The notes beneath the pieces are model-generated. The model made no database searches. It was not told the origin of the DNA and saw only the letters and a list, made by a program, of their open reading frames with translations. Both the position numbers and the translations under genes were made by a program. DNA of 64,000 bases from Candidatus Zhuqueibacterota bacterium (GTDB lineage Bacteria > Zhuqueibacterota > Zhuqueibacteria > Oceanimicrobiales > Oceanimicrobiaceae), in contig JAJDAD010000063.1 of the NCBI GenBank assembly GCA_029262055.1, positions 124,001-188,000 on the forward strand. Direction: 5' to 3'. Below, in pieces: positions 54,713-63,136 of this stretch (the stretch's first letter is position 1; the number at the start of each line of letters is the position of its first letter).

Positions 54713-57124
54713 TTATTTCTGTGGGACCAAAGTCAGGTGGTTTGCTGCAGTTTCAGCAAGCAATTCTCTGTTCGTGTGCACCGTGTGGTAATTGCCGGAC
54801 AACCAATCATCGGTCTGGTCGCTGTAGTGCTCGCTCATACGCTGCCCCGACTGCCCGGATGTGATGATGGACAGAGAGCGTTCCGGCTGCGACAGATCAA
54901 AAATTTGCCGGGTGGATGGCCCGACCACAACATCAAACGGATGTGCCAGACGGTACTCGGCGCTGTTGATTGTCCCGGTCGATCCACCGACTGAGTAGGG
55001 TCCCAGATTCAAAAGAAACGCGAGTGACTCGTGTCGTCCGAGCGGATGTTTCATGGTCAGTGTGTGGACTTTGCCCCAGCGCCAATCGCTGATATTATCA
55101 CCGACCAATTTCTGCAGAATGTTCCCGGCGTCCGTCAAGCTCCGCAAAACAATGTCTTCCTTACTCTCAACCGCAGCCGTGCTTATGTCATCGAACCAGA
55201 CCGAGTCGCTCCCGGACAGAAGCGTAACCATTACTCGAAACGGTACGTTTCCGGTCCGGATGTAGATATTGAAAAGCTCTTCGCCCATTTCATCTTTCAA
55301 AGTGTTTTCCGTGGCGGCCACGAAAAAGGCGTGAAAGATCGCCGGCGCCACCGATTCCGGTGACTCTGTGCCGTCCCACTCCCGCATTAGCTTGAACAGA
55401 CTCACCCAATCGCGCGAGGCCGGATCATCAAGCTTGTGTGCTGCCGTTTGATGAATAACCTGCATGATCTCCTGCGCCAGAGCCGATTGCACATTCAACT
55501 GCATCTCCTTGAAATCCTGAACGGAAAAACTTTCGCCGGCTCCGAGCAAGCGGTGAATTCGTTCAGCCCGGCTCGGCGGCTCCCACAGGTTTGAAATGTA
55601 GTAGGGATAATGGTCGTCGACGATTTTATTGTTGGCCGTGGCAAGGTAGCCATTCTTTGGATTAAGCGCGTTAGGCAGCCGGTCAAATGGAACTTCGCTC
55701 AGCCAGCGGCCCTGCCGCTTCCAGCCCGCATGAGGCAGGATCCCGGTAGCCTTGTGCCGTACAGGAACGCTGCCGGCAAGATGATAACCGATATCACCAG
55801 CGTCCGAGGCGAAAAGGAAATTCTGCGCCGGCACCTTAAAGTCTCGCAAAGCCGTCACAAAATCCTGCCAGTTTTGGGCCTGCATGATTCCGAGGTTGGC
55901 AGAGAGCTCATCGCTGGGAGTCTGGCCAACCCAACGCATGGAAACAACTCTGCCGCTGTCGCCGACAACTGGATGCAGGTCCGAAACCACCGGGCCATTG
56001 CCGGTCGACTTGACCTGAAGCAGAACGGTGGGGCCATCTTTAACTTCGATCTCTTCCTCGACTACCTTAAAATCCTGCCACTCACGTCCATCCCAGTAGC
56101 GGGCAAGGCTATCCGGCGAAATGCGCTCCAGATAAAAATCAACATCGTCCACCATGCCGTTGGTCAGCCCCCACGCAATGCGCTGATTGTGTCCGATGAC
56201 CACGCCGGGTACACCCGGAAGGGACACGCCGGCTGCGTCTATTTCACCTCCGGAGAGATGCATTTCGTACCACAGCGACGGGGTCATGAGCTCGAGATGC
56301 GGGTCATTGGCCAACAGAGGTTTCCCGCTGCTCGTCCTGTCCCCGGACACGACCCAGGAATTGCTGCCCAGGCGCCCACCCCGGCTACCTAGCAAATCCA
56401 ACATTCCCATTCCTGCCTGAACAAAGGTACTGATCGACGGCAGCAGACTGTCATCCTGCGAGAGAATAAAAGGGCCAGTCCCGGGAAAATCGGGAAAAAC
56501 CTCGGCGGCCTTCTTCGCGCCGAACTTTCTGACCAGCTCATGTAGCGTCAGGTCGACATACCAACTAAAGGAGAGCTTCCACGCCATGAAGCGGGTAAAA
56601 GCGATGCTGTCGCTGACCTGCCAAGGCTCAGGCTCATAGCCCAGGAGGGCAAACTCGATCGGCAGGGTTGAACCGTTTTGGGCAATGAAGGCATTGATGC
56701 CGTCAGCATACGCCTGCAGGACAGCACTGGATTGCGGCGACAGTTTGGCTTCAATGTCCCGGGCAATTCTGGCAAACCCGATCACGCGCGCAAATTTGTC
56801 CAACTCGACCGCCTTACTCCCCAATACTTCCGAGAGCTTGCCACAAGCCAGCCGCCGGAAAAAGTCCATTTGCCAGAGACGGTCCTGGGCGATTACGTAC
56901 CCGGCAGCACGAAACAAGTCTGCTTCACTCTCAGCAAAAATATGCGGTACGCCCACTGAGTCGCGATAGACATGGACCGGTTTGTCAACGGCGCTGAAGT
57001 GCAAAGCGCCGTCCATCGGCGTTAGTGACTCGGTCAGAAATCTGTAGAGGAAAACGAGTAGAATGAATGCCAGGAGAAGAAAAAAAACAACGCTGTTCGC
57101 GAGGACCCTCCACCCTCTGCTCAT
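54713..57124 (-). CDS. penicillin acylase family (S45) N-terminal nucleophile hydrolase
   Basis: 803 residues. One membrane helix (10-30) anchors it to or leads it through the inner membrane. The precursor self-cleaves at Gly253-Ser254 in LGSNSWVVSG, making Ser254 the N-terminal nucleophile of the beta chain. The alpha chain carries DSVGVPHIFAESEADLFRAAGY. GLTNGMVDDVDFYLER and TANNKIVDDHYPYY are further family segments. Family members split acyl groups from amides, including quorum-sensing lactones; the substrate here is unknown. Confidence 0.92.
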   Translation of the reverse strand: MSRGWRVLANSVVFFLLLAFILLVFLYRFLTESLTPMDGALHFSAVDKPVHVYRDSVGVPHIFAESEADLFRAAGYVIAQDRLWQMDFFRRLACGKLSEVLGSKAVELDKFARVIGFARIARDIEAKLSPQSSAVLQAYADGINAFIAQNGSTLPIEFALLGYEPEPWQVSDSIAFTRFMAWKLSFSWYVDLTLHELVRKFGAKKAAEVFPDFPGTGPFILSQDDSLLPSISTFVQAGMGMLDLLGSRGGRLGSNSWVVSGDRTSSGKPLLANDPHLELMTPSLWYEMHLSGGEIDAAGVSLPGVPGVVIGHNQRIAWGLTNGMVDDVDFYLERISPDSLARYWDGREWQDFKVVEEEIEVKDGPTVLLQVKSTGNGPVVSDLHPVVGDSGRVVSMRWVGQTPSDELSANLGIMQAQNWQDFVTALRDFKVPAQNFLFASDAGDIGYHLAGSVPVRHKATGILPHAGWKRQGRWLSEVPFDRLPNALNPKNGYLATANNKIVDDHYPYYISNLWEPPSRAERIHRLLGAGESFSVQDFKEMQLNVQSALAQEIMQVIHQTAAHKLDDPASRDWVSLFKLMREWDGTESPESVAPAIFHAFFVAATENTLKDEMGEELFNIYIRTGNVPFRVMVTLLSGSDSVWFDDISTAAVESKEDIVLRSLTDAGNILQKLVGDNISDWRWGKVHTLTMKHPLGRHESLAFLLNLGPYSVGGSTGTINSAEYRLAHPFDVVVGPSTRQIFDLSQPERSLSIITSGQSGQRMSEHYSDQTDDWLSGNYHTVHTNRELLAETAANHLTLVPQK

Positions 57125-57139
57125 AGAAGTGCGCTGCGC

Positions 57140-57886
57140 TTAGAAGTACTCAAAATATCCGATCTTGAACTCACGAGCGACATGGTTGGAACCGTTTTCG
57201 AACAAATTCTTCAGGTTAACTTGCAGGAACAGACGATCAGAGAAGCCCCATTGCACGCCCGCATTGAAATAACCGGTGCCGGAACCAAACTGAAGGTCGT
57301 TCTCGTTATCATTGATGCCAAAATCATATTCAGCAAAAGCCCGGACCTCCCGGTTTAGGCTGAAATCGGCTCCTAAGAAGAAATTAAGTTCGTTGTCATC
57401 GTCGTCATCCTCGAGGCTTACATTCAATCCGGCATGCAATCCCAGGTTGAACAGAATAGCGTAGTTCTTGCTGGCCACTGCAAAAATGCCACGTGACTTG
57501 GTTTCGTAACGGTTCAGGGCATTGTCATATTTGCCGTAGCCCTGTGAGTCGAAACCCAAGGTTACGGCCGGCAGGACAAAGGTCTCGTCAAGCACCCGCA
57601 GCCGCGCCTGAATTCCGGGATCCGGGTTCCAGTCGATATCGCCCTCGCCAATGATGTTTTCACCGCCGTAGGATATACCGAACATAAAACGCGGAGAAAG
57701 CCCGACACTGACCCGCCCGAGCAAACCGCCGTTTGCAAACATGCGGAGATCGATAGCGTAACTGCCCCGGTCCAGTGTCCCGGCTGTTGGCAAATCGATG
57801 AGCTGCCGTTGCTCGACGTACTGTTGCGCAAATGCAAATCCCGGCAAAGTCATTGCCAGGCATAAGACCACAATTCGTATTTTCAT
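57140..57886 (-). CDS. outer-membrane beta-barrel protein
   Basis: 248 residues from the ATG at 57886; the frame opens at a TTG at 57928, and the only GGAGG lies 27 nt before the ATG, so the start is not certain. The signal peptide ends FAFAQ. The mature part is a run of amphipathic strands with Asp-rich turns (SLEDDDDDNELNFFLGA) and a C-terminal Phe (KIGYFEYF). It somewhat resembles YjbH-type barrels. Function unknown. Confidence 0.75.
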   Translation of the reverse strand: MKIRIVVLCLAMTLPGFAFAQQYVEQRQLIDLPTAGTLDRGSYAIDLRMFANGGLLGRVSVGLSPRFMFGISYGGENIIGEGDIDWNPDPGIQARLRVLDETFVLPAVTLGFDSQGYGKYDNALNRYETKSRGIFAVASKNYAILFNLGLHAGLNVSLEDDDDDNELNFFLGADFSLNREVRAFAEYDFGINDNENDLQFGSGTGYFNAGVQWGFSDRLFLQVNLKNLFENGSNHVAREFKIGYFEYF

Positions 57887-57928
57887 GAAATTGTCTAGCA
57901 GGTTAATGTTAGTCCTCCCTGAACCCAA

Positions 57929-58387
57929 TTACTTAATCTCGGCGCCTGCCTCCCAATCAAAGCCGATTTCCGCGTCGTCGTGAGCGATCCGGCCCTCTTC
58001 ATCGGGATTGTAGGTCTTGGAAGTGATGTATAAAAGATGTGCGACCGAGCCCAACACGCGGCAGCCATGAGCGACGCCCGGAGGAATTCTCAGGACCTTT
58101 CCGCCGTAATTCTCACCTAGAAACACAGTTTGTGTTTTCCCTTTGCTCGCTGAATCGGGTCGCTTGTCGTGCATCCCCACTTTGATATTCCCGACGGGGA
58201 CGTACCACCAATCGACCTGCGTCTTGTGAATGTGCCACGCCTTGGCAACGCCCGGATACATCAGTGAATGGCTAAACTGTCCAAAGCCTTCGGCAAAAAA
58301 ATCGTCGGTTACTCTGATAATCTCCCTAAAAAAACCACGCTCGTCCGGATAAGTATTCAACTCCTTGAGAACAACTCCTTCAATCAT
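57929..58387 (-). CDS. RmlC-like cupin (dTDP-4-dehydrorhamnose 3,5-epimerase family)
   Basis: 152 residues, shorter than typical RmlC (about 180). LNTYPDERGFFREI at residues 10-23 and AWHIHKTQVDWWYVPVGNIKVG carry the cupin strands and the conserved His. PPGVAHGCRVLG is the lid segment. The catalytic His/Asp of true epimerases cannot be confirmed. No other dTDP-sugar genes are next to it, so it could act on another nucleotide sugar. Confidence 0.8.
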   Translation of the reverse strand: MIEGVVLKELNTYPDERGFFREIIRVTDDFFAEGFGQFSHSLMYPGVAKAWHIHKTQVDWWYVPVGNIKVGMHDKRPDSASKGKTQTVFLGENYGGKVLRIPPGVAHGCRVLGSVAHLLYITSKTYNPDEEGRIAHDDAEIGFDWEAGAEIK

Positions 58388-58480
58388 TAAACGCTCCTTG
58401 TTTACCGGGGGTGAAGTCTGGCTAAAAAACTGCCTAATATAACCAATCGCTCTTTTTGTGTCAACTCATTTGCCGGTACT

Positions 58481-58515
58481 AAAACACAGAAAGGAAGGTC
58501 ATGCACCTTCCTTTC
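58481..58515 (-). terminator. intrinsic terminator of the metallophosphatase gene
   Basis: A perfect 11-bp stem, GAAAGGAAGGT / ACCTTCCTTTC, with a 5-nt loop, followed on the minus strand by TGTGTTTTAG. It lies 27 nt after the stop at 58543. Confidence 0.8.
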
Positions 58516-58542
58516 ATGTATTCAAACAACTGTTCAACATTC

Positions 58543-59481
58543 TTAGTGAGTACCCGACTTGTCTCCGGCGCTCACTGCATCAAACTCTTTAACCAGTCCC
58601 GCAAGCGTGATGTCGTCAGCTATCTTGCGATTCAGGGAGACCGCCTTGCCCGAGACCACATTCACATCACCCCTGGCTACTTCAAAATCTATTTGGCCCA
58701 GGTATTTGCCCTTTGAACCCGGCTGCATGACGCACGTAGACCCGATCATGGATGGCTCGCGCGATAGGTTCCACCCGTGACCACTGACGACAAAGTCCAG
58801 ACCAGGTAACTCCTGCGCAAAGCTTTTCGATTTTTCAAATCCCAGATGCGACAAAGCGATGACGACGTCACACTTGTCCGCCAGCTCAGCTACCACGCTT
58901 TGGGCGGCGGTGATGGGGTCGCGAATTTCGAGCCCTTGCTTTTCCCCCACCATGCGCGGATTAGTCGGCTTGGACACAACACCGAAGATACCGACCCTGG
59001 TACCATCGACTTCTTTGATCACATACGGATCCGCAAAGAGCTCCTCGCTGCCATACTTATAAACATTGGCCGAAACAAAAGGCAATTGATGGTCATTGCG
59101 CATTTCGGTTAGAAACTCACTGCCATACTGCAAGTCCTTTTCACCGAGGTTGATGGCATCATAGTGCAGGGCCGCCATGCCACGCAGCAAAAAGGTAACT
59201 TTGGTCTTTTGCGCCTCTGAAACCGTGGTGCCAAAATCACCGCAATCCACCAACAGTTGTGCGGTTCCTGCTTTGCTTGTGCTGCTTATATAGCTGGCTC
59301 GCCGAGCCAGTCCGCCAATCGGGTTAGCCTTTCAGCCACACGGTTTCAGGTAACCGTAAACATCACTCGTAAAAAAAAGCTGCACGGCAGTTTTCGCCTG
59401 AGCGAGAATCAAGCCCGGGCTCAGAAGAAAAATAGCCATCAAGGCATAGCTGCCAATCTTTCTCTGGTAAGAGTGCGACAT
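58543..59481 (-). CDS. UshA-like metallophosphatase, probable selenoprotein (in-frame UGA at codon 50)
   Basis: 312 residues if UGA at 59334-59332 is read as Sec50. The ATG at 59481 follows GAGG; the signal peptide ends LILAQ (28). Metallophosphatase segments on both sides of the UGA are in one frame: FFTSDVYGYLKPCG, then Sec, then KANPIGGLARRASYI, LVDCGDFG, NLGEKDLQYG, IALSHLGF and VVSGHGW. Relatives have PCGC with Cys at the UGA position. The 26 codons between the UGA and the next possible start (59253) are open and conserved in pattern. A hairpin fitting a bacterial SECIS begins 22 nt after the UGA. UGA is an ordinary stop elsewhere here. A nonsense mutation is the alternative. Confidence 0.8.
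59294..59310 (-). promoter_or_regulatory. bacterial SECIS-like hairpin
   Basis: CTGGCTC, loop GGC, GAGCCAG: a perfect 7-bp stem whose loop begins 28 nt after the UGA and whose first two loop bases are G. These features match the general bacterial SECIS rules (loop 16-37 nt from UGA, G in the first two loop positions). The hairpin lies within the codons for LARRAS. Confidence 0.65.
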
Positions 59482-59658
59482 CGGATTAACCTCACGTTTT
59501 AAATATCGTAATGCCTGCTGTTGCAAGTCATGGCCGCGTTACGGCTTAAGCATTCTGCAAAATAATATTTATTGGGCTATAAAACAATCACAAATTGCCG
59601 AAAGAAAACGCTACCTGTGAAAAAACCATCCTCTGAGCGCGTAAATCCTGCCCCCCGC

Positions 59659-60708
59659 TCACTTGGCGGCCACCACTCTCAATATCTCCGAGTAACTCTG
59701 CAAGGCGTCTCTTACTGCCAACCCCCCGCTTTCGCCGAATACGTCCACGAGCTTCCGGTAGTCGCGCATGGTGATGTCCTCCCCCATCGCCCGGTGTAAT
59801 TGGTGCAGCAGATCGTGAAAGTCCATATCCGCGTCCGGATTAAAATCAAGCCCGAGTTTGTCCTGCAGGTCCTGTGGGTTATAAAGATAGACACGGCCTA
59901 TGGCTTTCTCGGCGGTCCGGTGCAGGAAGGCCAGTTCCTCTTTGTGTTCGCGCCAGGCCGGGTCTTCTCTGATCAGAGCACCGATGTGTCCTGCTGCCGG
60001 GCCGACATTGTCCGAGGCCTTGGCTTGCTCATCCAGGTAGGCCAGGTATTGCACGGCCACGCCAGCATCCAGGAGCGATGCTGCGATTTCGTGCAGCTCC
60101 CCTGGCTCTGCTTTTGCCGGAGCTGCTTGTGCAGCGGCCCGGGGTGGCACAACCGGTACCGGCCCAGTAACGGTCTTCGCTTGCCGCGACTTTTCGACGG
60201 CAGCTCGCCTTGCTGCCATTTTTTCCCGCCTGGCCTGTGCTGCCATCTGTTCCTGCTCAAGCATCGCCATAAAGAACTTGAACTCGTTTTCGGACATTTC
60301 AGATATCGGCTTATTCTTCAATTGCTCAAGCTGTTCCTCCAGGCTTATGTCGGTTTTTGCACTTGCCTTACCACGCTTCTTCCCGGTCTCCCTGGCTTCC
60401 TGCGACGCCAGTGAACTGTCCTTACGAAAGGCTTCGTACTCGGCAAGAGACAGAACTGTGCCGTCCCGTAACTTGACGCCCTGCACCTTCTCCCGTGGCA
60501 GAACTTCACCGTACTCATAAGCCTGCTTCCAATGGCTGGCGTTGAATACGATTTTAGTATCTGTGATATCGAGCACCTCAGCCTTGATGCGTGTGCCATC
60601 ATTGAGCACAATACTGACGGACTCTTCCTGCTTGATGGTGGTCCTGGTGGTTGCACAACTGCTGAGTAAAAAACAAAAAACAGCGAGAACAAACGGTAGT
60701 CTACTCAT
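59659..60708 (-). CDS. lipoprotein of unknown function
   Basis: 349 residues. The signal ends in LLSSC, a lipobox. A small strand-rich N-terminal domain (about 28-90: IVLNDGTRIKAEVLDITDTK, then VLPREKVQGVKLRDGTVLSL) looks like an SH3/Sm-like barrel. A long charged, Ala-rich coiled-coil region (95-200) and a helical C-terminal half follow. No family recognised. It lies 37 nt after the GWxTD/TPR gene and is probably in its operon. Confidence 0.65.
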   Translation of the reverse strand: MSRLPFVLAVFCFLLSSCATTRTTIKQEESVSIVLNDGTRIKAEVLDITDTKIVFNASHWKQAYEYGEVLPREKVQGVKLRDGTVLSLAEYEAFRKDSSLASQEARETGKKRGKASAKTDISLEEQLEQLKNKPISEMSENEFKFFMAMLEQEQMAAQARREKMAARRAAVEKSRQAKTVTGPVPVVPPRAAAQAAPAKAEPGELHEIAASLLDAGVAVQYLAYLDEQAKASDNVGPAAGHIGALIREDPAWREHKEELAFLHRTAEKAIGRVYLYNPQDLQDKLGLDFNPDADMDFHDLLHQLHRAMGEDITMRDYRKLVDVFGESGGLAVRDALQSYSEILRVVAAK

Positions 60709-60745
60709 GGTTTCACTCTCTCCCTGGCAGAACCGGCGGTCCCAC

Positions 60746-63034
60746 CTATTTAGTAACTAAATGCAAATCGACGGACTTCTCAATACTTCTCGCCTCGACC
60801 AAATCGTTCACGGTAACACGCAGTTGGTAGAGCCCTGCTTCCAGGCCACTGACATCGAAACTGACATATTCGATCATGTCTCTCGATGTTCCGCTGCGCT
60901 CATCCCGCAAAGACACACTCTTCTTTTTTCCGCCGAATCCGAATAGTTTCCCCAGACCTCTTCTCTTCTTCTTAAGTTGAACCAGTTCGTGGATGGTTTC
61001 CACCGATGTCTCACCTTCCGCATCCCGACTCAGGTTATAAATCTCGTAGTAAACATGGATGGCTTGATTCAGTGTAAATTCCGCGGCCGGGTTTGGCACA
61101 ACTTCCAAATCGCCGCGGCGAAACGGACCAGCCGCCCCAGCCGGGTTGATTGCTGATGCCAAAACCAAATCGCTGGCGGCCAGAGTGGACCGGTCAAATG
61201 ACGGCACAGAGACTTCGAAGTTCTCCCCGCCGAGGCGCCGGTATTCCTTTTGTCGAACAAAAAAGGAAAGGTTGTAAAGTTCCGGCTCCAGTTCAAAGCT
61301 GTGAGCCAGGATAAACTGGTCCCCGAAAACGTGTGCTGACCGCGGAGGATCTAGTTCTTCCCGCTTGAATATCCTTCCGACTTCCTCGAAGCCCGTGCTT
61401 AGGACGGCGCTACCGAATTCGATTGAGTCGGATTGTGCGGAAGCCAACGGAGCGAGCGGTGTGGAAAAAAACACCTCCAGCCGGGTCCGGCCACCCTCGC
61501 CGCGAAAATTCGCAACGTGATAGGGAACCGTCAACGCCTCCGTTTTCTTGTCCCAGGTGTGGTAATCGCTCTGCATCGCAATCTCGACCATCTCGCTGCT
61601 GGCCTCGGCCATCCGCAACAGGTTGCTGCTTAACTCGCCGGTCGACTTTGCCAGGTAAACATTTGAAATCGAGTGATCCCACCCCAGGCGATCCGATAGC
61701 ATTTCACGGTTTTCGATGGAGGGTGTCAGGCGCCAGTTGTTTCCGGTCGCGAACCGCGCGATCATAAAATGAAAAATGAGCTTGGGCCGGTCTTCCCTTT
61801 GATGGTAAAGCCAGGATTCGTTGGTTGCCACAAACTCGCCTGCGGTCCGCGCCAAATCATCGGGCTCACCGTGCCGAATGAAAATCAGCCCCTTGTCGTT
61901 GAATTCCTGGTTCAACGCGTAGAACCGGGGGAAACGCAGATATTGTACCCGGTCCGGATTGTTCACCCGTGACCGCACGCCGTCAAACCAATAATCTTTC
62001 TCCGCCTTTATCAGGCGCCGATAGTGTTCGACAAGCCTAAAACTACTTTCTGCCGCTGGGACGAGCTCTCGTCTGCGCCAGAACGCCCGGATAAAGTCTC
62101 CCTTTGCAGCAAGCCCAGCGCTGTCGAAGGTATCCAGTTCAGAATCCTTGAACAAATATTTGGCGTCATTGAAAAAAAACAAGGCATCGGCGGGCGTGCG
62201 AATGGCGGCAACGGCGGTCCAGTAAAACTCGCTGGCGGCCGGCTCTTTTCCCTGCTGTACCAGAAGTCTCACCAGTGCAAGATAGGCCGGGATCTTTACA
62301 GAATTCTTTCCACCCGCCAAAAGCGTACCAAAGATGTCTTCGGCCTCGGCCAACTTGCCTTGACGCCTGAGGTTTTCTCCCTCAAGATAGCGCACCCAAT
62401 CTTCGCCGACATTTGCAAAAAGTGTGCTCTTTTCAGCCCGGGAGGCGTGCACCAGATAAAGTCGATAGAGATTATATATATCTACCTGGGCCTGCGCCAA
62501 GTCTGGGCGTTTACGAAGTTGGCGATGACCCCAGTCCAGGGCCTGGCGCCAGTGATCGCGTCTGCGTTCCAGGAAGGCCCGCTGCATCAACACATCCGAA
62601 TAACTGGAATCGATGGCCATGACGAGGTCAAACTGCCATTCGGCTTTCCCGAAGTCCTTGCTGCGCAGAAGCAAGCTCTTGAATTTTCCTGTCTCTCGAA
62701 ATGCGATGCCGAGATTGAGGTTTGCTTCAAGATCTTCCGGACTATCCTGTAGAATCCTCCGATTCCATTTCTTCACGTCTCCCCAGTCAAAGGTAGCTTT
62801 TGCTACCCTGGACAAGGCCCGTAAGGCTGGCAGCGAGTGCGCGTCGTGCCGCAAAACTTCCTCAAAATTTTTCTTCGCCTGTTTGAAATCATGAGAAATA
62901 AGGAGGCTATCCCCCGAAGCCAGCAGCCTTTGTGCACTGTCATCGGCGAAAGGGTAAACCGGAACGAACGTTGGTGCCGCGCAGAAAAAAGAGAACAGAA
63001 AGAGAAGAGAAAGTAGTCGCTGCATAATCAACAA
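60746..63034 (-). CDS. TPR and GWxTD-domain protein, secreted
   Basis: 762 residues. A signal peptide (to about residue 20) leads to TPR-like repeats (about 30-290, e.g. ALRALSRVAKATFDWGDVKK). The central VQYLRFPRFYALNQEFNDKG and LIFIRHGEPDD match GWxTD-domain proteins, a family common in FCB and Acidobacteria-type lineages. The C-terminal 250 residues are strand-rich. The role of the family is not established. It follows the FadL-like gene by about 100 nt with a terminator between. Confidence 0.8.
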   Translation of the reverse strand: MLIMQRLLSLLFLFSFFCAAPTFVPVYPFADDSAQRLLASGDSLLISHDFKQAKKNFEEVLRHDAHSLPALRALSRVAKATFDWGDVKKWNRRILQDSPEDLEANLNLGIAFRETGKFKSLLLRSKDFGKAEWQFDLVMAIDSSYSDVLMQRAFLERRRDHWRQALDWGHRQLRKRPDLAQAQVDIYNLYRLYLVHASRAEKSTLFANVGEDWVRYLEGENLRRQGKLAEAEDIFGTLLAGGKNSVKIPAYLALVRLLVQQGKEPAASEFYWTAVAAIRTPADALFFFNDAKYLFKDSELDTFDSAGLAAKGDFIRAFWRRRELVPAAESSFRLVEHYRRLIKAEKDYWFDGVRSRVNNPDRVQYLRFPRFYALNQEFNDKGLIFIRHGEPDDLARTAGEFVATNESWLYHQREDRPKLIFHFMIARFATGNNWRLTPSIENREMLSDRLGWDHSISNVYLAKSTGELSSNLLRMAEASSEMVEIAMQSDYHTWDKKTEALTVPYHVANFRGEGGRTRLEVFFSTPLAPLASAQSDSIEFGSAVLSTGFEEVGRIFKREELDPPRSAHVFGDQFILAHSFELEPELYNLSFFVRQKEYRRLGGENFEVSVPSFDRSTLAASDLVLASAINPAGAAGPFRRGDLEVVPNPAAEFTLNQAIHVYYEIYNLSRDAEGETSVETIHELVQLKKKRRGLGKLFGFGGKKKSVSLRDERSGTSRDMIEYVSFDVSGLEAGLYQLRVTVNDLVEARSIEKSVDLHLVTK

Positions 63035-63094
63035 AGGTCAGACTGTGCAACCCTTGTAGCCCAAGCAAGAGTGTTTAGTTAAGTCGAAAAGAGC

Positions 63095-63128
63095 GGCCAC
63101 CAGCCTCACCGGAAAAAGGCTGATGGCC
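63095..63128 (-). terminator. terminator after the FadL-like gene
   Basis: GGCCATCAGCCT / AGGCTGGTGGCC on the minus strand with one mismatch, followed by GCTCTTTTC. It begins 9 nt after the stop of the barrel gene. Confidence 0.65.
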
Positions 63129-63136
63129 AACTATCC

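Noticed and set aside
58543-59481. Recoded genetic code (UGA as Gly or Trp) to explain the in-frame UGA
   Set aside because: Many genes in the window end in UGA, for example pstA, tsaE and the propeller gene at 6825, so UGA is a normal stop.
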